Shown piece by piece: positions 26,911 to 36,694 of a stretch of DNA of 64,000 nt (positions within the stretch are counted from its first letter, which is position 1; each line of letters starts with the position of its first letter). Origin of the DNA: Mycobacterium seoulense. Lineage in GTDB: Bacteria; Actinomycetota; Actinomycetes; Mycobacteriales; Mycobacteriaceae. Location: NCBI RefSeq assembly GCF_010731595.1, contig NZ_AP022582.1:3968001-4032000 (forward strand), given 5' to 3'. The notes beneath the pieces were generated by a model. It had not been told where the DNA came from, did not search any database, and saw only the letters and a list, made by a program, of their open reading frames with translations. The translations under genes and the position numbers were made by a program.

Positions 26911-27957
26911 CTAGCCGGGCAGCTTGGCCAGCTCCCCCAGTCCGCGGGAAATCAGCGGCGCCACGACCTCCGGCATGTGGTCGGAGTCCATCCCGCGAGC
27001 CTGGTCCGACATCCGCCTGCGGAAGTCGATGCCGGCGGCGATGATGGCGAGCTTGAAGTAGGCCAGCGCCATGTAGAACTCCCAATGCGCCAACGGCAAA
27101 CCGGCGGCCAGCGAATACCGGTCGGCCAGCTCGTCGGCCGTCGGCAACAGCGGTGAGGTCCAGGCGGCCTGCGCGTTGACGATCAAGTCCAGCGCGGGGT
27201 CGCGGTACACGCACATCAGGGCCGCGTCGGACAGCGGGTCCCCGAGCGTGGACAGCTCCCAGTCGACGACGGCGCGCACCTTGGTCGGGTCGTCGGCGTC
27301 CAGGATCGTGTTGTCGATCCGGTAGTCGCCGTGCACGATCGATGTGCGGCTTTGCTGGGGAATGGCTTCTTGCAGACCGGAATGCAGGCGCTCGACGTCG
27401 GCGTCGCGGCGGTCGTCGGGCAGCCGCACCAATGCCCACTGCGAGCCCCAGCGCCGCACCTGTCGCTCCAGGTAACCGCTGGGCTTGCCGAAATCGGCCA
27501 GCCCGACGGCCTCGGGGTCGACGGTGTGCAGGTCGACGAGGACGCGGACCAACGAGTCGACGCAGCCCTCGATGACGGTGTGGCTGAACGCTTCGAGCTG
27601 GGCGCGACGGCGCACCACCTGGCCGGCAACGAATTCGACGATCTGGAACGGGGCGCCCAGCACCGAGTCGTCCTCGCACAGCGCGATCGCGCGCGCCACG
27701 GGGACGGGGGTGTCCCGCAGCGCGGCGACGACCCGGAACTCACGGGCCATGTCGTGCGCCGACGGGGTCAGCCCGTGCAACGGCGGGCGCCGCACCAGCC
27801 AGCTGGTCGCGTCGTCGTAGACGCGGAACGTCAGATTGGAGCGGCCACCGGAGATGAACTCCGCGCGCAACTCGCCGTCGCGTCCGATGCCGAGCGAACG
27901 CAGGTAGGAGTCCAGCGAGGCCAGGTCGAGCCCCTCGAGTTGGTCAGCTGAAGTCAC
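26911..27957 (-). CDS. fadE36: APH-family phosphotransferase (annotated FadE36 in M. tuberculosis)
   Basis: A 348-residue protein of the aminoglycoside phosphotransferase (APH) fold. The N-terminal lobe has SGGRSNLTFRV and WLVRRPP; the catalytic loop is HGDYRIDN with Asp and Asn, and the metal-binding segment is VVDWE. It has no acyl-CoA dehydrogenase domain, so the name fadE36 is a misnomer; the likely reason is kinship to the kinase-like half of ACAD10/11. It is one of three APH-type genes in the window. It is convergent with the LapA-like gene. Confidence 0.88.
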   Translation of the reverse strand: MTSADQLEGLDLASLDSYLRSLGIGRDGELRAEFISGGRSNLTFRVYDDATSWLVRRPPLHGLTPSAHDMAREFRVVAALRDTPVPVARAIALCEDDSVLGAPFQIVEFVAGQVVRRRAQLEAFSHTVIEGCVDSLVRVLVDLHTVDPEAVGLADFGKPSGYLERQVRRWGSQWALVRLPDDRRDADVERLHSGLQEAIPQQSRTSIVHGDYRIDNTILDADDPTKVRAVVDWELSTLGDPLSDAALMCVYRDPALDLIVNAQAAWTSPLLPTADELADRYSLAAGLPLAHWEFYMALAYFKLAIIAAGIDFRRRMSDQARGMDSDHMPEVVAPLISRGLGELAKLPG

Positions 27958-27992
27958 CGGACTTGTTTACCATCGCCGGGCCGCGACCCGGC

Positions 27993-28601
27993 TCACCACC
28001 GTTGATTTCGCGGTAGCAGGTCCCAGACGTGCTCGACTCCGTTGACCCCCGCCACCGTCGCCTGACCCGATCGCGAGAACAGCAGCCGGGTGATCGAGGC
28101 GTAGTCGACCGGAAAGGACAACAACCGGGACGTGCCCAGGATCTGGTGCAGCAGGACGTTGATCACCCCGCCATGGCTGAACACCGCGACGGTGTCCTCC
28201 GGGTCGGCGGCGGCGACGAGGTCGTCGACCGCGGCCCGCACCCGGGCGAGGAACGCGTCCTCGTCGACCGCGCTGGGCAGGTGCCCCTGGGCCAGGCGCG
28301 CCCACTCTTCCGGCATTTCCTCGCGGATCTGCTCGACCGGGATGTAGAGCGGCAGGTCCCGGTCGTATTCGGCGAAGCGGTCGTCGATCTCGACGGTGAG
28401 CTCCCGCGCCGCCGCGACCGGTTCGGCGGTCTGGACGGCGCGCCGCTGCGGGCTGCTCACCACCCGGGAAATGGGAAATCGGTCCAGCGCCTTGGGCAGT
28501 CGCTCGATCTGTGCCAATCCCTCGTCCGACAGGTGCGGGTCCGAGCCCTCCCCGTGTTCGCTGCGCAGCGGCAGCGCGTGCCGGACCAGAAGCAATTGCA
28601 T
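27993..28601 (-). CDS. histidine phosphatase family protein
   Basis: A 202-residue histidine phosphatase. The nucleophile lies in LVRHALPL (RHG is RHA here), with SSPQRRAVQTAEP for the second Arg and SHGGVINVLLHQ for the second catalytic His. The acidic-loop region EYDRDLPLYIP follows. The ATG at 28601 (MQLLLVRHA) starts the first strand; the longer frame to 28721 would cover the divergent promoter. The substrate is unknown. It sits 103 bp from the methyltransferase, back-to-back. Confidence 0.88.
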   Translation of the reverse strand: MQLLLVRHALPLRSEHGEGSDPHLSDEGLAQIERLPKALDRFPISRVVSSPQRRAVQTAEPVAAARELTVEIDDRFAEYDRDLPLYIPVEQIREEMPEEWARLAQGHLPSAVDEDAFLARVRAAVDDLVAAADPEDTVAVFSHGGVINVLLHQILGTSRLLSFPVDYASITRLLFSRSGQATVAGVNGVEHVWDLLPRNQRW

Positions 28602-28704
28602 GTGTTCGTTCCTGTCTGTGGTGGGCGCGACGTGTTCATTCAAAGCACGCATCGCGGCCCCCGCAAAATGGGGCGCAGCACAAGGCCGATCTCGAGGAGG
28701 ACGA

Positions 28705-29367
28705 ATGACCGAGCCGAACATGGACTGGGACGCCGCCTACCGGCAGGAGACGCCGCCGCCGTGGAGCATCGGCCGGCCGCAGCCCGAGCTGGCGGCGCTG
28801 ATCGGCGAAGGCAAGATCCGCGGCGAGGTCCTGGACGCCGGGTGCGGCCACGCCGCCCTGTCGCTGGCACTTGCCGCGCGGGGCTACACGGTGATCGGCC
28901 TGGACAGCAGCGCAACCGCGATCGAGGCCGCCGCCGCGGCGGCCGCGGACCGGGGACTGAAGACGGCGACGTTCGCGCAGGCCGACGTCACCGACTTCCG
29001 CGGCTACGACGGGCGCTTTTCGACCATTCTGGACAGCGGCCTGTTCCACGCGCTGCCGCCGGAAAAGCGCCAGGACTACCTGCAGTCCATCTTCCGCGCG
29101 GCCGCCCCCGGGGCGGCGCTCTACATCCTGGCCTTCGCCGCCGGGGCGCTGGGCGACGCCGATCGCGGAGGCGGGCCCCGCGGTTTCGCCGAAGCCGAGC
29201 TGCGCGAGGCCGTTTCGACGCTGTGGCGGGTCGACGATCTGCGCCCGGCAAAGGTCTACGGCAACGCTCCCGCGTCTGCCGACGGCCCGCTGGCCCATTT
29301 GGAGCGCGACGGCGAAGGCCACTTCATGGCCCCCGGGTTCCTGCTGACCGCCCACAAGCCGGACTGA
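28705..29367 (+). CDS. class I SAM-dependent methyltransferase
   Basis: A 220-residue class I methyltransferase. The SAM-binding motif I is VLDAGCGHAALSLALAARG, with DSSATAIEAA as motif II and ILDSGLFHALPPE after it. The ATG at 28705 is preceded by a strong GAGGAGG site, which settles the start. The family resembles small thiopurine- or tellurite-type methyltransferases, so a small-molecule acceptor is likely but unproven. It leads into the APH/SDR/acyl-CoA dehydrogenase operon after a 56-bp gap that holds the operator at 29385. Confidence 0.87.
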   Translation: MTEPNMDWDAAYRQETPPPWSIGRPQPELAALIGEGKIRGEVLDAGCGHAALSLALAARGYTVIGLDSSATAIEAAAAAAADRGLKTATFAQADVTDFRGYDGRFSTILDSGLFHALPPEKRQDYLQSIFRAAAPGAALYILAFAAGALGDADRGGGPRGFAEAELREAVSTLWRVDDLRPAKVYGNAPASADGPLAHLERDGEGHFMAPGFLLTAHKPD

Positions 29368-29384
29368 GCGGAGGGCCCGGCGTT

Positions 29385-29401
29385 GGAGAATGCTATTCTC
29401 C
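29385..29401. promoter_or_regulatory. operator palindrome before the APH-SDR-ACAD operon
   Basis: GGAGAATGCTATTCTCC is a perfect 7-3-7 dyad 22 bp upstream of the ATG at 29424. The motif GAGAAT-N3-ATTCTC is of the kind bound by TetR regulators of acyl-CoA metabolism. The TetR gene at 32594 in the same operon is the natural candidate. Seen in sequence; binding is inferred. Confidence 0.65.
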
Positions 29402-29423
29402 GGACAGAGAGTGGGGTGTGCGG

Positions 29424-30482
29424 ATGACGACGGTAGGCCAGGCCCAACTGGACGCGGGCGTTCTCGCTCGCTGGCTGGACGCGAACGATGCACCCGGACA
29501 CGGCGAGCAGCCGCGGCTGCAGCAGCTGAAGGGCGGTTCGCAGAACACGCTGTACCTGCTCGAACGCGGCGGCGAGCGGATGGTGCTCCGAATGCCCGGC
29601 GCCCGCGCCGACGCCGCCCGCCTCGACGGTTTGCTGCGCGAGATCCGGCTGGTGCGAGCGCTGTCGGGCACCGACGTCCCGCACGCGGCGCTGATCGCCG
29701 CCGACGACACCGGCGCCGTGCTGGGTATGCCGTTCTACGTCATGGCGGCCATCGACGGGTGGAGCCCGATGGACGGTGGTTGGCAACCGCCGTTCGACAC
29801 CGACCTGAACGCCCGGCGGGGGCTGGCCTTCCAACTCGTCGAGGGCGCGGCCAAGTTGGGCCGGGTGGACTGGCGGGCCCACGGCCTCGAGGGTTTCGGC
29901 CGCCCGGACGGATTCCACGAGCGGCAGGTCGACCGCTGGCTGGCGTTCCTCGACGCCTACCAGGTGCGCGAACTGCCCGGCCTGCACGAGGCCGCGGACT
30001 GGCTGCGGAACAACCGGCCCGCGCACTACCGGCCGGGCATCATGCACGGCGACTACCAATTCGCCAACGTGATGTTCGCCCACGGCGCGCCGGCGCGGCT
30101 GGCCGCGATCGTCGACTGGGAGATGACGACGGTCGGCGACCCGCTGCTGGATTTGGCGTGGTGCCTGCTGGGCTACGACGGCGAAGAGCCGCGCGCCGAC
30201 GGGTTCTATCTGGACATGAGCGGCATGCCCACGCGAAGCGAATTGCTGCGGCACTACGAGACGGTCAGCGGGCTTTCCACCGAGAACATCGACTACTACC
30301 TGGTGCTGGCCAATTGGAAGCTCGGCATCGTGCTGGAAAAGACCTACGCAAGCGGGGTACGTATGGGGGCCGAAAAAGGAGGGGTCGACCCCAAGGTCCA
30401 AGACGCCTTCGGGACGATGATCCCCCAGCTGATCGCGACGGCGGCCGAGCTCGCACACTCGTTGTCCTCCGGGGGCCGCTGA
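29424..30482 (+). CDS. APH-family kinase-like protein (ACAD10/11 kinase-half type)
   Basis: A 352-residue APH-fold protein. The nucleotide-binding region includes LKGGSQNTLYLL, the catalytic loop is MHGDYQFANVMF and the metal-binding segment VDWEMTTVGDPLLDL. In animals, ACAD10/ACAD11 join such a domain to an acyl-CoA dehydrogenase to process 4-hydroxyacyl-CoA; bacterial levulinate (lva) clusters use separate proteins. Here an SDR and an acyl-CoA dehydrogenase follow, so the same chemistry is plausible. The ATG at 29424 is chosen; GTG at 29418 would add two residues. The SDR starts 1 bp after its stop. Confidence 0.87.
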   Translation: MTTVGQAQLDAGVLARWLDANDAPGHGEQPRLQQLKGGSQNTLYLLERGGERMVLRMPGARADAARLDGLLREIRLVRALSGTDVPHAALIAADDTGAVLGMPFYVMAAIDGWSPMDGGWQPPFDTDLNARRGLAFQLVEGAAKLGRVDWRAHGLEGFGRPDGFHERQVDRWLAFLDAYQVRELPGLHEAADWLRNNRPAHYRPGIMHGDYQFANVMFAHGAPARLAAIVDWEMTTVGDPLLDLAWCLLGYDGEEPRADGFYLDMSGMPTRSELLRHYETVSGLSTENIDYYLVLANWKLGIVLEKTYASGVRMGAEKGGVDPKVQDAFGTMIPQLIATAAELAHSLSSGGR

Positions 30483-30483
30483 A

Positions 30484-31248
30484 ATGGGTTACGCGGACCA
30501 GCTTTTCGATCTGACCGACCGGGTCGTTCTGGTCACCGGCGGCAGCCGGGGGCTCGGCCGCGAGATGGCGTTTGCCGCCGCGCGGTGCGGCGCCGACGTC
30601 GTGATCGCCAGCCGAAATATGGACAACTGCGCGGCCACGGCCAAGGACATCGAGGCGGAAACCGGGCGCGCCGCCTTGCCGTATCAGGTGCACGTCGGGC
30701 GCTGGGATCAGCTCGACGGCTTGGTCGACGCCACCTATGACCGGTTCGGCAAGGTCGACACGCTGATCAACAACGCCGGCATGTCACCGTTGTACGACAA
30801 GCTGACCGACGTCAGCGAGAAGCTGTTCGACGCGGTGCTCAACCTCAACCTCAAGGGCCCGTTCCGATTGTCGGCCCTGGTGGGTGAGCGGATGGTGGCG
30901 GCCGGCCGCGGGTCGATGATCAACGTGAGCACGGCGGGGTCGCTGCGGCCGACGCCCGACATCGTCCCCTACGCCGCCGCCAAGGCCGGGCTCAACGCCA
31001 TGACCGAAGCCCTGGCGAAGGCGTTCGGACCCACGGTGCGGGTCAACACGCTGATGGCCGGCCCGTTCCTCACCGACGTGAGCAAGGCCTGGAACCTCGA
31101 GGCGGCCCAGGGCAAGCCGTTCGGCCACCTGGCGCTGCAACGCGCCGGGGATCCGGCCGAAATCGTCGGGGCCGCATTGTTTCTGGCATCCGACGCCTCC
31201 AGCTTCACCACCGGTTCGATCCTGCGCGCCGACGGCGGACTGCCCTAG
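30484..31248 (+). CDS. short-chain dehydrogenase/reductase (SDR)
   Basis: A 254-residue classical SDR with TGGSRGLGREM near residue 18, INNAGMSP, and the catalytic YAAAKAG. The end has TGSILRADGGLP. It lies between the kinase-like gene (1-bp gap) and the acyl-CoA dehydrogenase (41-bp gap), so it likely oxidises or reduces a hydroxyacyl intermediate of the same pathway. The exact substrate is unknown. Confidence 0.9.
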   Translation: MGYADQLFDLTDRVVLVTGGSRGLGREMAFAAARCGADVVIASRNMDNCAATAKDIEAETGRAALPYQVHVGRWDQLDGLVDATYDRFGKVDTLINNAGMSPLYDKLTDVSEKLFDAVLNLNLKGPFRLSALVGERMVAAGRGSMINVSTAGSLRPTPDIVPYAAAKAGLNAMTEALAKAFGPTVRVNTLMAGPFLTDVSKAWNLEAAQGKPFGHLALQRAGDPAEIVGAALFLASDASSFTTGSILRADGGLP

Positions 31249-31289
31249 CGCGGCGGGTCGCCACCAAATGAACGAGTAGGAGCACGCTT

Positions 31290-32597
31290 ATGTCCTGGGA
31301 CTTCTCCACCGAGCCGGAATTTCAGCACAAGCTCGACTGGATCCGCGACTTCGTCCGCCAAGAGGTGGAGCCCCTCGAGGTGCTGTTCCCGGGTTGCGAG
31401 TTCCTGCCGCTGAACGACGAGCGCCGCCGCATCGTCGACCCGCTCAAGCAGCGGGTCCGCGACCAGGGCCTGTGGGCACCGCATCTGGGGCCCGAACTGG
31501 GCGGCCAGGGCTTCGGAGCGGTCAAGCTGACGTTGATCAACGAGATCCTGGGCCGCAGCCCCTGGGCGCCGATCGTGTTCGGCACGCAGGCGCCCGACAC
31601 CGGCAACGCGGAGATCATCGCCCGCTTCGGAACCCAGGAACAGAAGGACCGTTATCTCACCGGCCTGCTGTCCGGGGAGATCTTCTCGTGCTTCTCGATG
31701 ACGGAGCCGCAGGGCGGCGCCGACCCGCGCGTCTTCCGCACCCGCGCCTTCCGTGACGGCGACGACTGGGTGATCAGCGGGCGAAAGTACTTCTCCTCCA
31801 ACGCCTCCGTCGCATCGTTCTTCATCGTCGTCGCGATCACCGACCCCGACGTACCGGTCCACCGCGGCGCTTCGACGTTCCTGGTGCCCGCCGGAACCGA
31901 AGGCCTGATCATCGAGGCCACCCACCACCTGGTCGGCGCGCTGCCGCACGAACCCGGGCATTCGCTGGTGCACTACGACGGAGTCCGGGTGCCGTCGGAC
32001 GCGCTGCTGGGCGAACCCGGTCAGGGCTTCATGATCCTGCAGGCCCGGCTGGCCGGTGGCCGGCTGCATCACGCGATGCGGTCGATCGGGCTCGCCCAAC
32101 GCGCGGTGGAGATGATGGCCCGCCGCGCGAAAAGCCGTTTCACCCAAGGCAGTTCGCTGGCCGACAAGCAGCTGGTGCAGGCGTTCATCGCCGACTCCTA
32201 CACCGAGCTGATGCCGTTCCGGCTCGCGGTGCTGCACGCGGCTTGGCTGATCGACACGGCCGGCGAGCACGCCGCCCGCGCCGAGATCGGCGCCTGCAAG
32301 ATCCTGGCGTCGCAAGTACTCAAATCGATTGGGCTGCGCGCGATCCAGGTGCACGGTGCGCTGGGCACCACCGACCAGCTGCCGCTGGTCAACGTGCTGC
32401 TCGGCGGGGTGGCGCTCGGTCTGGCCGACGGCCCGACCGAGGCCCACAAGGTCAACCTGGCCCGGCTGCTGCTCAAGGGATACGAGGCCGAGGACGCCGA
32501 GTGGCCCAGTGAGCTCCTGGACATCCGGCGGGAGGCCGCGCGCACCAAATACGGCGACCTCGTCGACCGGGTTCCGGCGCTGCCCGATTCGCCGTGA
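31290..32597 (+). CDS. acyl-CoA dehydrogenase family protein
   Basis: A 435-residue acyl-CoA dehydrogenase. The FAD/substrate signature is CFSMTEPQGGADPR, followed by the second strand segment VISGRKYFSSNAS, and the C-terminal flavin-binding helices contain QVHGALGTTDQLP. Its linkage to the APH-type gene suggests that it belongs to the ACAD10/11-like group, which acts on phosphorylated 4-hydroxyacyl-CoA rather than doing ordinary beta-oxidation. The family needs an electron-transfer flavoprotein, encoded elsewhere. The TetR start overlaps its stop by 4 bp (GTGA). Confidence 0.9.
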   Translation: MSWDFSTEPEFQHKLDWIRDFVRQEVEPLEVLFPGCEFLPLNDERRRIVDPLKQRVRDQGLWAPHLGPELGGQGFGAVKLTLINEILGRSPWAPIVFGTQAPDTGNAEIIARFGTQEQKDRYLTGLLSGEIFSCFSMTEPQGGADPRVFRTRAFRDGDDWVISGRKYFSSNASVASFFIVVAITDPDVPVHRGASTFLVPAGTEGLIIEATHHLVGALPHEPGHSLVHYDGVRVPSDALLGEPGQGFMILQARLAGGRLHHAMRSIGLAQRAVEMMARRAKSRFTQGSSLADKQLVQAFIADSYTELMPFRLAVLHAAWLIDTAGEHAARAEIGACKILASQVLKSIGLRAIQVHGALGTTDQLPLVNVLLGGVALGLADGPTEAHKVNLARLLLKGYEAEDAEWPSELLDIRREAARTKYGDLVDRVPALPDSP

Positions 32598-33205
32598 GCA
32601 GCAGGGTGACCGCAGCGGTCGAGCGGGCGCTCGACGACCGCCAGCGCGAGGCTACCGAAGAGGTGGAGCGCATCCTGGCCGCCGCGGTGCGCGTCATGGA
32701 ACGGGTCGCGCCCGAACCGCCGCGGGTGAGCGACATCGTCGCCGAGGCCGGCACGTCGAACAAGGCGTTCTACCGGTATTTCGCCGGCAAAGACGATCTC
32801 ATCCTGGCCGTCATGGAACGCGGGGTGGGCATCGTCGTGTCCTACCTCGAACACCAGATGGCCAAGGAGAGCGAGCCGCGCGATCAGGTGGTGCGCTGGA
32901 TCGAGGGCACGCTGGCGCAGGTGGCCGACCCCAACCTGATCAGCATGAGCCGCGCGGCCGCCGGGCAGCTTTCGCCGCGCACGAGTTGGCCGGCGGCGGA
33001 TCAGGAGATGATGCGGCCACTACGGGATCTTCTCGTCAAACCCGTTGCGGCGCTGGGCAGCACCGACGTCGAGCGCGACGTCGAGGCGGTGTTCAGTTGC
33101 ACCGCGGCGTCCATGAGACGATACATCGGGTCGGCCGACCGGCCAGGACCGGACGACATCGCACACCTGGTCGGATTCTGTCTACGCGGTTTGGGGGTCG
33201 GTTGA
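32594..33205 (+). CDS. TetR family transcriptional regulator
   Basis: A 203-residue TetR-type repressor starting at the GTG at 32594, in a GTGA overlap with the acyl-CoA dehydrogenase. The helix-turn-helix is at about residues 40-65 (VSDIVAEAGTSNKAFYRYFAGKDDL). The rest is helical. Encoded inside the operon, it probably binds the GAGAAT-N3-ATTCTC dyad at 29385 and responds to an acyl-CoA or hydroxyacid. The next gene starts within its stop (TGATG). Confidence 0.9.
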   Translation: MSSRVTAAVERALDDRQREATEEVERILAAAVRVMERVAPEPPRVSDIVAEAGTSNKAFYRYFAGKDDLILAVMERGVGIVVSYLEHQMAKESEPRDQVVRWIEGTLAQVADPNLISMSRAAAGQLSPRTSWPAADQEMMRPLRDLLVKPVAALGSTDVERDVEAVFSCTAASMRRYIGSADRPGPDDIAHLVGFCLRGLGVG

Positions 33206-34176
33206 TGCGCGCGGTCGTCTGCCGTTCCTACGGCGCCCCGGAAGACCTGGTCCTCGAGGACGTCGACGAGCCGGTCCCGGGTCCCGGGCAGCTGCTGGTG
33301 CGGGTGCGCGCCGCCGCGGTCAACTTCCCCGACGTGCTGTTCATCGCCGGCAAGTACCAGGTCAAGATCCCGCCGCCGTTCATACCGGGCAACGAGATCG
33401 CGGGCGAGGTGATCGCCGCCGGCGACGGCGCGCCGTTCGAGCCGGGACAGCGGGTGTCCGGGACCACGTTCGGGGCGTTCGCCGAACGGGCGCTGCTGGA
33501 CGCCGGCCAGGCCGCGCCGGTGCCCGACGACGCCGACTTCGCCTCAGCCGCGGCCTTCGGCGTCACCTACCGCACCGCGTATCACGCGCTGCGCTCGACC
33601 GCGGCGGTGACAGAAGGGGATTGGGTCGTCGTGCTGGGCGCCGCGGGGGGCGTCGGGTTGGCCGCGGTCGACCTGGCGGTCGCGCTGAAGGCGCGGGTGC
33701 TGGCCGCGGCGTCGAGCCCCGAGAAACTGGACCTGTGCCGGCGACGCGGCGCCGAGGCGACCGTCGACTATGACCGCGAAGATTTGAAATCGCGCATCCG
33801 CGAGCTCACCGGCGACGCCGCCCGGGTGATCATCGACCCTGTCGGCGGGCCGTACGCCGAGCCGGCGCTGCGGGGGCTCGCGCGCGGCGGCACCTTCGTC
33901 ACCCTGGGCTATGCCGCGGGCACGATACCGGCCATCCCACTCAATCTCGTTCTGCTCAAGGACGTCTGCGTGCGCGGCATGGAGATCCGCACCTTCATGA
34001 CCGACCATCCCGACGAAGCGGCCCGCGACATCCGGGAACTGTCGGAGATGTTCGCCGCGGGCACGATCCGCCCGTACATCGGTGCGCGATTCCCCTTGTC
34101 CGAAACCGCCGCCGCGCTGCGGCATGTGGCCGACCGCAAGGTGTTGGGCAAGGTCGTCATCGACGTTACGGGGTGA
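33205..34176 (+). CDS. NADPH:quinone oxidoreductase-like zinc-independent MDR protein
   Basis: A 323-residue medium-chain reductase of the quinone oxidoreductase group. It has [11 protein letters not shown] in the GroES-like domain and the nucleotide loop [15 protein letters not shown]; no structural zinc Cys cluster is present. The final strand GKVVIDVTG closes the fold. The ATG at 33205 shares its A with the TetR stop (TGATG). Enzymes of this type reduce quinones or enoyl-type carbonyls. It overlaps the convergent alkylsulfatase by 11 bp. Confidence 0.88.
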   Translation: MRAVVCRSYGAPEDLVLEDVDEPVPGPGQLLVRVRAAAVNFPDVLFIAGKYQVKIPPPFIPGNEIAGEVIAAGDGAPFEPGQRVSGTTFGAFAERALLDAGQAAPVPDDADFASAAAFGVTYRTAYHALRSTAAVTEGDWVVVLGAAGGVGLAAVDLAVALKARVLAAASSPEKLDLCRRRGAEATVDYDREDLKSRIRELTGDAARVIIDPVGGPYAEPALRGLARGGTFVTLGYAAGTIPAIPLNLVLLKDVCVRGMEIRTFMTDHPDEAARDIRELSEMFAAGTIRPYIGARFPLSETAAALRHVADRKVLGKVVIDVTG

Positions 34177-36067
34177 CGATGTTGAAATTCGGGTCCGGTT
34201 GCTCCAGCGCACCGAGGAAGGCCCGCAGCGCCGCCTGGTCACCGGAGATCTCCAGGCCAGGCGAGGTGAAGTCGCCCAGCGCCGCCGTCAGCAGCCGGGA
34301 CTTGCTGTCCAGCTGGACCGTAACGGTAGCCGTCGCGGGTTCGGGCGCCGCCTTGCGGTGAATGAGCACCCCGTTGCGCAGGGTGAGCCGGTAGTTGGCG
34401 GCCAGATCGGCGAAGGCGATGTCGATGGCGAGGTCCAGATCCCAGCTCCGCGGCCCGTCGACCCGGATGGCGAGGCTGTCGAAGATCTGCTCGGGGGTCA
34501 GCTGGGACAGCATGGTGGGCGAGGTGGCCGTCGTAGCGGTGCCGAAGTTCCCGTCGTGCAATTCGGTTGCGCCACTGAGGAAGAAGTTGCGCCACGTCGC
34601 GTTTTCGGCACCATAGGCCAGCTGCTCGAGCGTGTCGGCGTACAACGCGCTCGCGCCGGCATGGCCGCTGTCGGTGAACATCGCGTGGTCCAGCAGGGTT
34701 GCCGCCCAACGGAAGTCGCCGGAGTCGAACGCCGTTTGGGCCAGCCGGACGACCGCGTCGATTCCGCCCATCGCCTCGACGTAGCGGGGTCCGAGGGCCT
34801 CGGGCGGATGCGGCCACAACCGGGCGGGGTTGCCGTCGAACCAGCCCATGTAGCGCTGGTAGACGGCCTTCACGTTGTGGCTGACCGAGCCGTAGTACCC
34901 GTGGGTGTGCCAGGCGCGATCGAGCGCCGGCGGCATCTGGAACATCTCGGCGATCTCGACCCCGGTGTAGCCGCGGTTGAGCAGTCGCAGCGTCTGGTCG
35001 TGCAGGTAGGCGTACACGTCGCGCTGCAGCGAAAGGAACTCGACGATGCTCTCCCGGCCCCAGGTCGGCCAGTGGTGGGAGGCGAAGACCACGTCGGTCC
35101 GGTCGGCGAAGGTGTCGATCGCCTCGGTGAGGTACCCGGACCAGGCGTGCGGGTCGCGCACCAGTGCGCCGCGCAGGGTCAGCAGGTTGTGCAGGTTGTG
35201 GGTGGCGTTCTCGGCCATGCACAACGCGCGGAACCGCGGGAAGTAGAAATGCATTTCGGCCGGCGCCTCGGTGCCCGGCGCCATCTGGAACTCGATCTCC
35301 ACGCCGTCGATGGTGTGCTTCTCGCCGGTCTCGCGGACGTCGATCGTGGGCACGATCATGGCCACCTCACCGGTCGACGGCGCCTGACCCAGCCCGCAGC
35401 CGACCTGGCCCCGCGGCTCGCGGGGCAGCAGGGTGCCGTACATGTACGTGGCGCGCCGGGCCATCGCCGTGCCGGCGTAGACGTTCTCCTGCACCGCGTG
35501 CTTGACGAAACCCTCCGGCGCCAGCACGGCCACCGCTCCGGAATCCACCGCCGCCTGCGAGGTGACGCCCAGCACCCCGCCGAAGTGGTCGACGTGGCTG
35601 TGGGTGTAGATCACCGCGACGACGGGGCGGTCGCCGCCGCGGTGGGCACGGTAGAGCGCCAGCGCCGCCGCCGCGACCTCGGTGGACACCAGCGGGTCGA
35701 TGACGATGATGCCGGTGTCGCCCTCGACGAACGTGACGTTGGAGATGTCGAGGCCGCGGACCTGGTAGATGCCCGAAACCACCTCGTAGAGGCCCTGTTT
35801 GGCGGCCAGCGTCGACTGCCGCCACAGGCTGGGATGCACCGATGTCGGAGCGGGGCCGTCGAGGAAGGAGTAGGCGTCGTTGTCCCACACCACGCGGCCG
35901 TCGGCCGCCCTGATGACGCACGGGGACAGGGCGGCGATGAACCCGCGATCGGTGTCGTGAAAGTCCGCGTCGTCATGCACTGGCAGCGCGTGCGCGCCGT
36001 GCGCCGCCTGGATGACTGCGGTGGGAGGTTTGTGCTGCACGCCAATACAGTGCCATCCACGGGCCAT
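34166..36067 (-). CDS. alkyl sulfatase (MBL fold with SCP2-like C-terminal domain, Rv3762c-like)
   Basis: A 633-residue type III alkylsulfatase. The zinc site [10 protein letters not shown] is intact, ASHHWPTWG supplies a further ligand region, and a dimerisation region with [17 protein letters not shown] follows; the C-terminal 130 residues are the SCP2-like substrate domain with [20 protein letters not shown]. The family hydrolyses C-O bonds of linear alkyl sulfates. A GTG at 36040 would give 624 residues, near the M. tuberculosis length, and may be the true start. It is convergent with the quinone reductase gene. Confidence 0.9.
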   Translation of the reverse strand: MARGWHCIGVQHKPPTAVIQAAHGAHALPVHDDADFHDTDRGFIAALSPCVIRAADGRVVWDNDAYSFLDGPAPTSVHPSLWRQSTLAAKQGLYEVVSGIYQVRGLDISNVTFVEGDTGIIVIDPLVSTEVAAAALALYRAHRGGDRPVVAVIYTHSHVDHFGGVLGVTSQAAVDSGAVAVLAPEGFVKHAVQENVYAGTAMARRATYMYGTLLPREPRGQVGCGLGQAPSTGEVAMIVPTIDVRETGEKHTIDGVEIEFQMAPGTEAPAEMHFYFPRFRALCMAENATHNLHNLLTLRGALVRDPHAWSGYLTEAIDTFADRTDVVFASHHWPTWGRESIVEFLSLQRDVYAYLHDQTLRLLNRGYTGVEIAEMFQMPPALDRAWHTHGYYGSVSHNVKAVYQRYMGWFDGNPARLWPHPPEALGPRYVEAMGGIDAVVRLAQTAFDSGDFRWAATLLDHAMFTDSGHAGASALYADTLEQLAYGAENATWRNFFLSGATELHDGNFGTATTATSPTMLSQLTPEQIFDSLAIRVDGPRSWDLDLAIDIAFADLAANYRLTLRNGVLIHRKAAPEPATATVTVQLDSKSRLLTAALGDFTSPGLEISGDQAALRAFLGALEQPDPNFNIVTP

Positions 36068-36217
36068 TCCCCGAGGCCCTTCGACCGCATCCCGTCAATT
36101 GACCAGCGGCCACGGGAAGCAATTACGCGGAACCCCACATTTTCGGCGCAGTTAACCCGCATACTGCCAGACGGCCCTCAATGCCGAGGGTCGCAACTTT
36201 CGGGCAAAGGAGAACAC

Positions 36218-36694
36218 GTGAAGCGTGGACTGACGGTCGTGGTGGCTGGAGCGGCAATTCTGGCCGCCGGTATTTCCGGCTGTTCGAGCAACAAGTCGAG
36301 TTCGGGCGGTTCGGGCACCAGCTCCGCCGTGAACACCTCGGCGGGCGCTGCCAGCGGAACCAAGGTCCTCATCGACGGCAAGGACCAGAACGTGAGCGGC
36401 TCCGTCGTGTGCACCTCCGCGGGCGGCACCGTCAACATCGCTATCGGTGGCGCGGCGACCGGCATCGCCGCCGTCCTCACCGACGCCAGCCCGCCGCAGG
36501 TGAAGTCCGTCGGCCTGGGCAACGTCAACGGCGTGACGCTCGGCTACACCTCCGGAACCGGCCAGGGCAACGCCACCGCCGAGAAGAACGGCAACAGCTA
36601 CAAGATCACCGGAACGGCCACCGGGGTCGACATGGCCAACCCCATGCAGCCCGTGAACAAGCCGTTCGAAATCGATGTGACCTGCTCTAGCTAG
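36218..36694 (+). CDS. lpqH: 19 kDa lipoprotein antigen LpqH
   Basis: A 158-residue lipoprotein nearly identical in layout to the M. tuberculosis 19 kDa antigen, a TLR2 agonist on the cell surface. The signal [20 protein letters not shown] ends in the lipobox ISGC, and a Ser/Gly linker follows. The mature domain keeps [19 protein letters not shown], two Cys residues (VVCTS and the VTCSS end) that form a disulfide, and [19 protein letters not shown]. The GTG at 36218 is preceded by an AAAGGAG site. It overlaps the convergent tcrY stop by 8 bp. Confidence 0.97.
   Translation: MKRGLTVVVAGAAILAAGISGCSSNKSSSGGSGTSSAVNTSAGAASGTKVLIDGKDQNVSGSVVCTSAGGTVNIAIGGAATGIAAVLTDASPPQVKSVGLGNVNGVTLGYTSGTGQGNATAEKNGNSYKITGTATGVDMANPMQPVNKPFEIDVTCSS

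Noticed and set aside
36181..36690. 169-codon plus-strand frame in the lpqH region
   Set aside because: An Arg-rich +1 shadow of lpqH; the lipoprotein frame starting at the GTG at 36218 is unmistakable.
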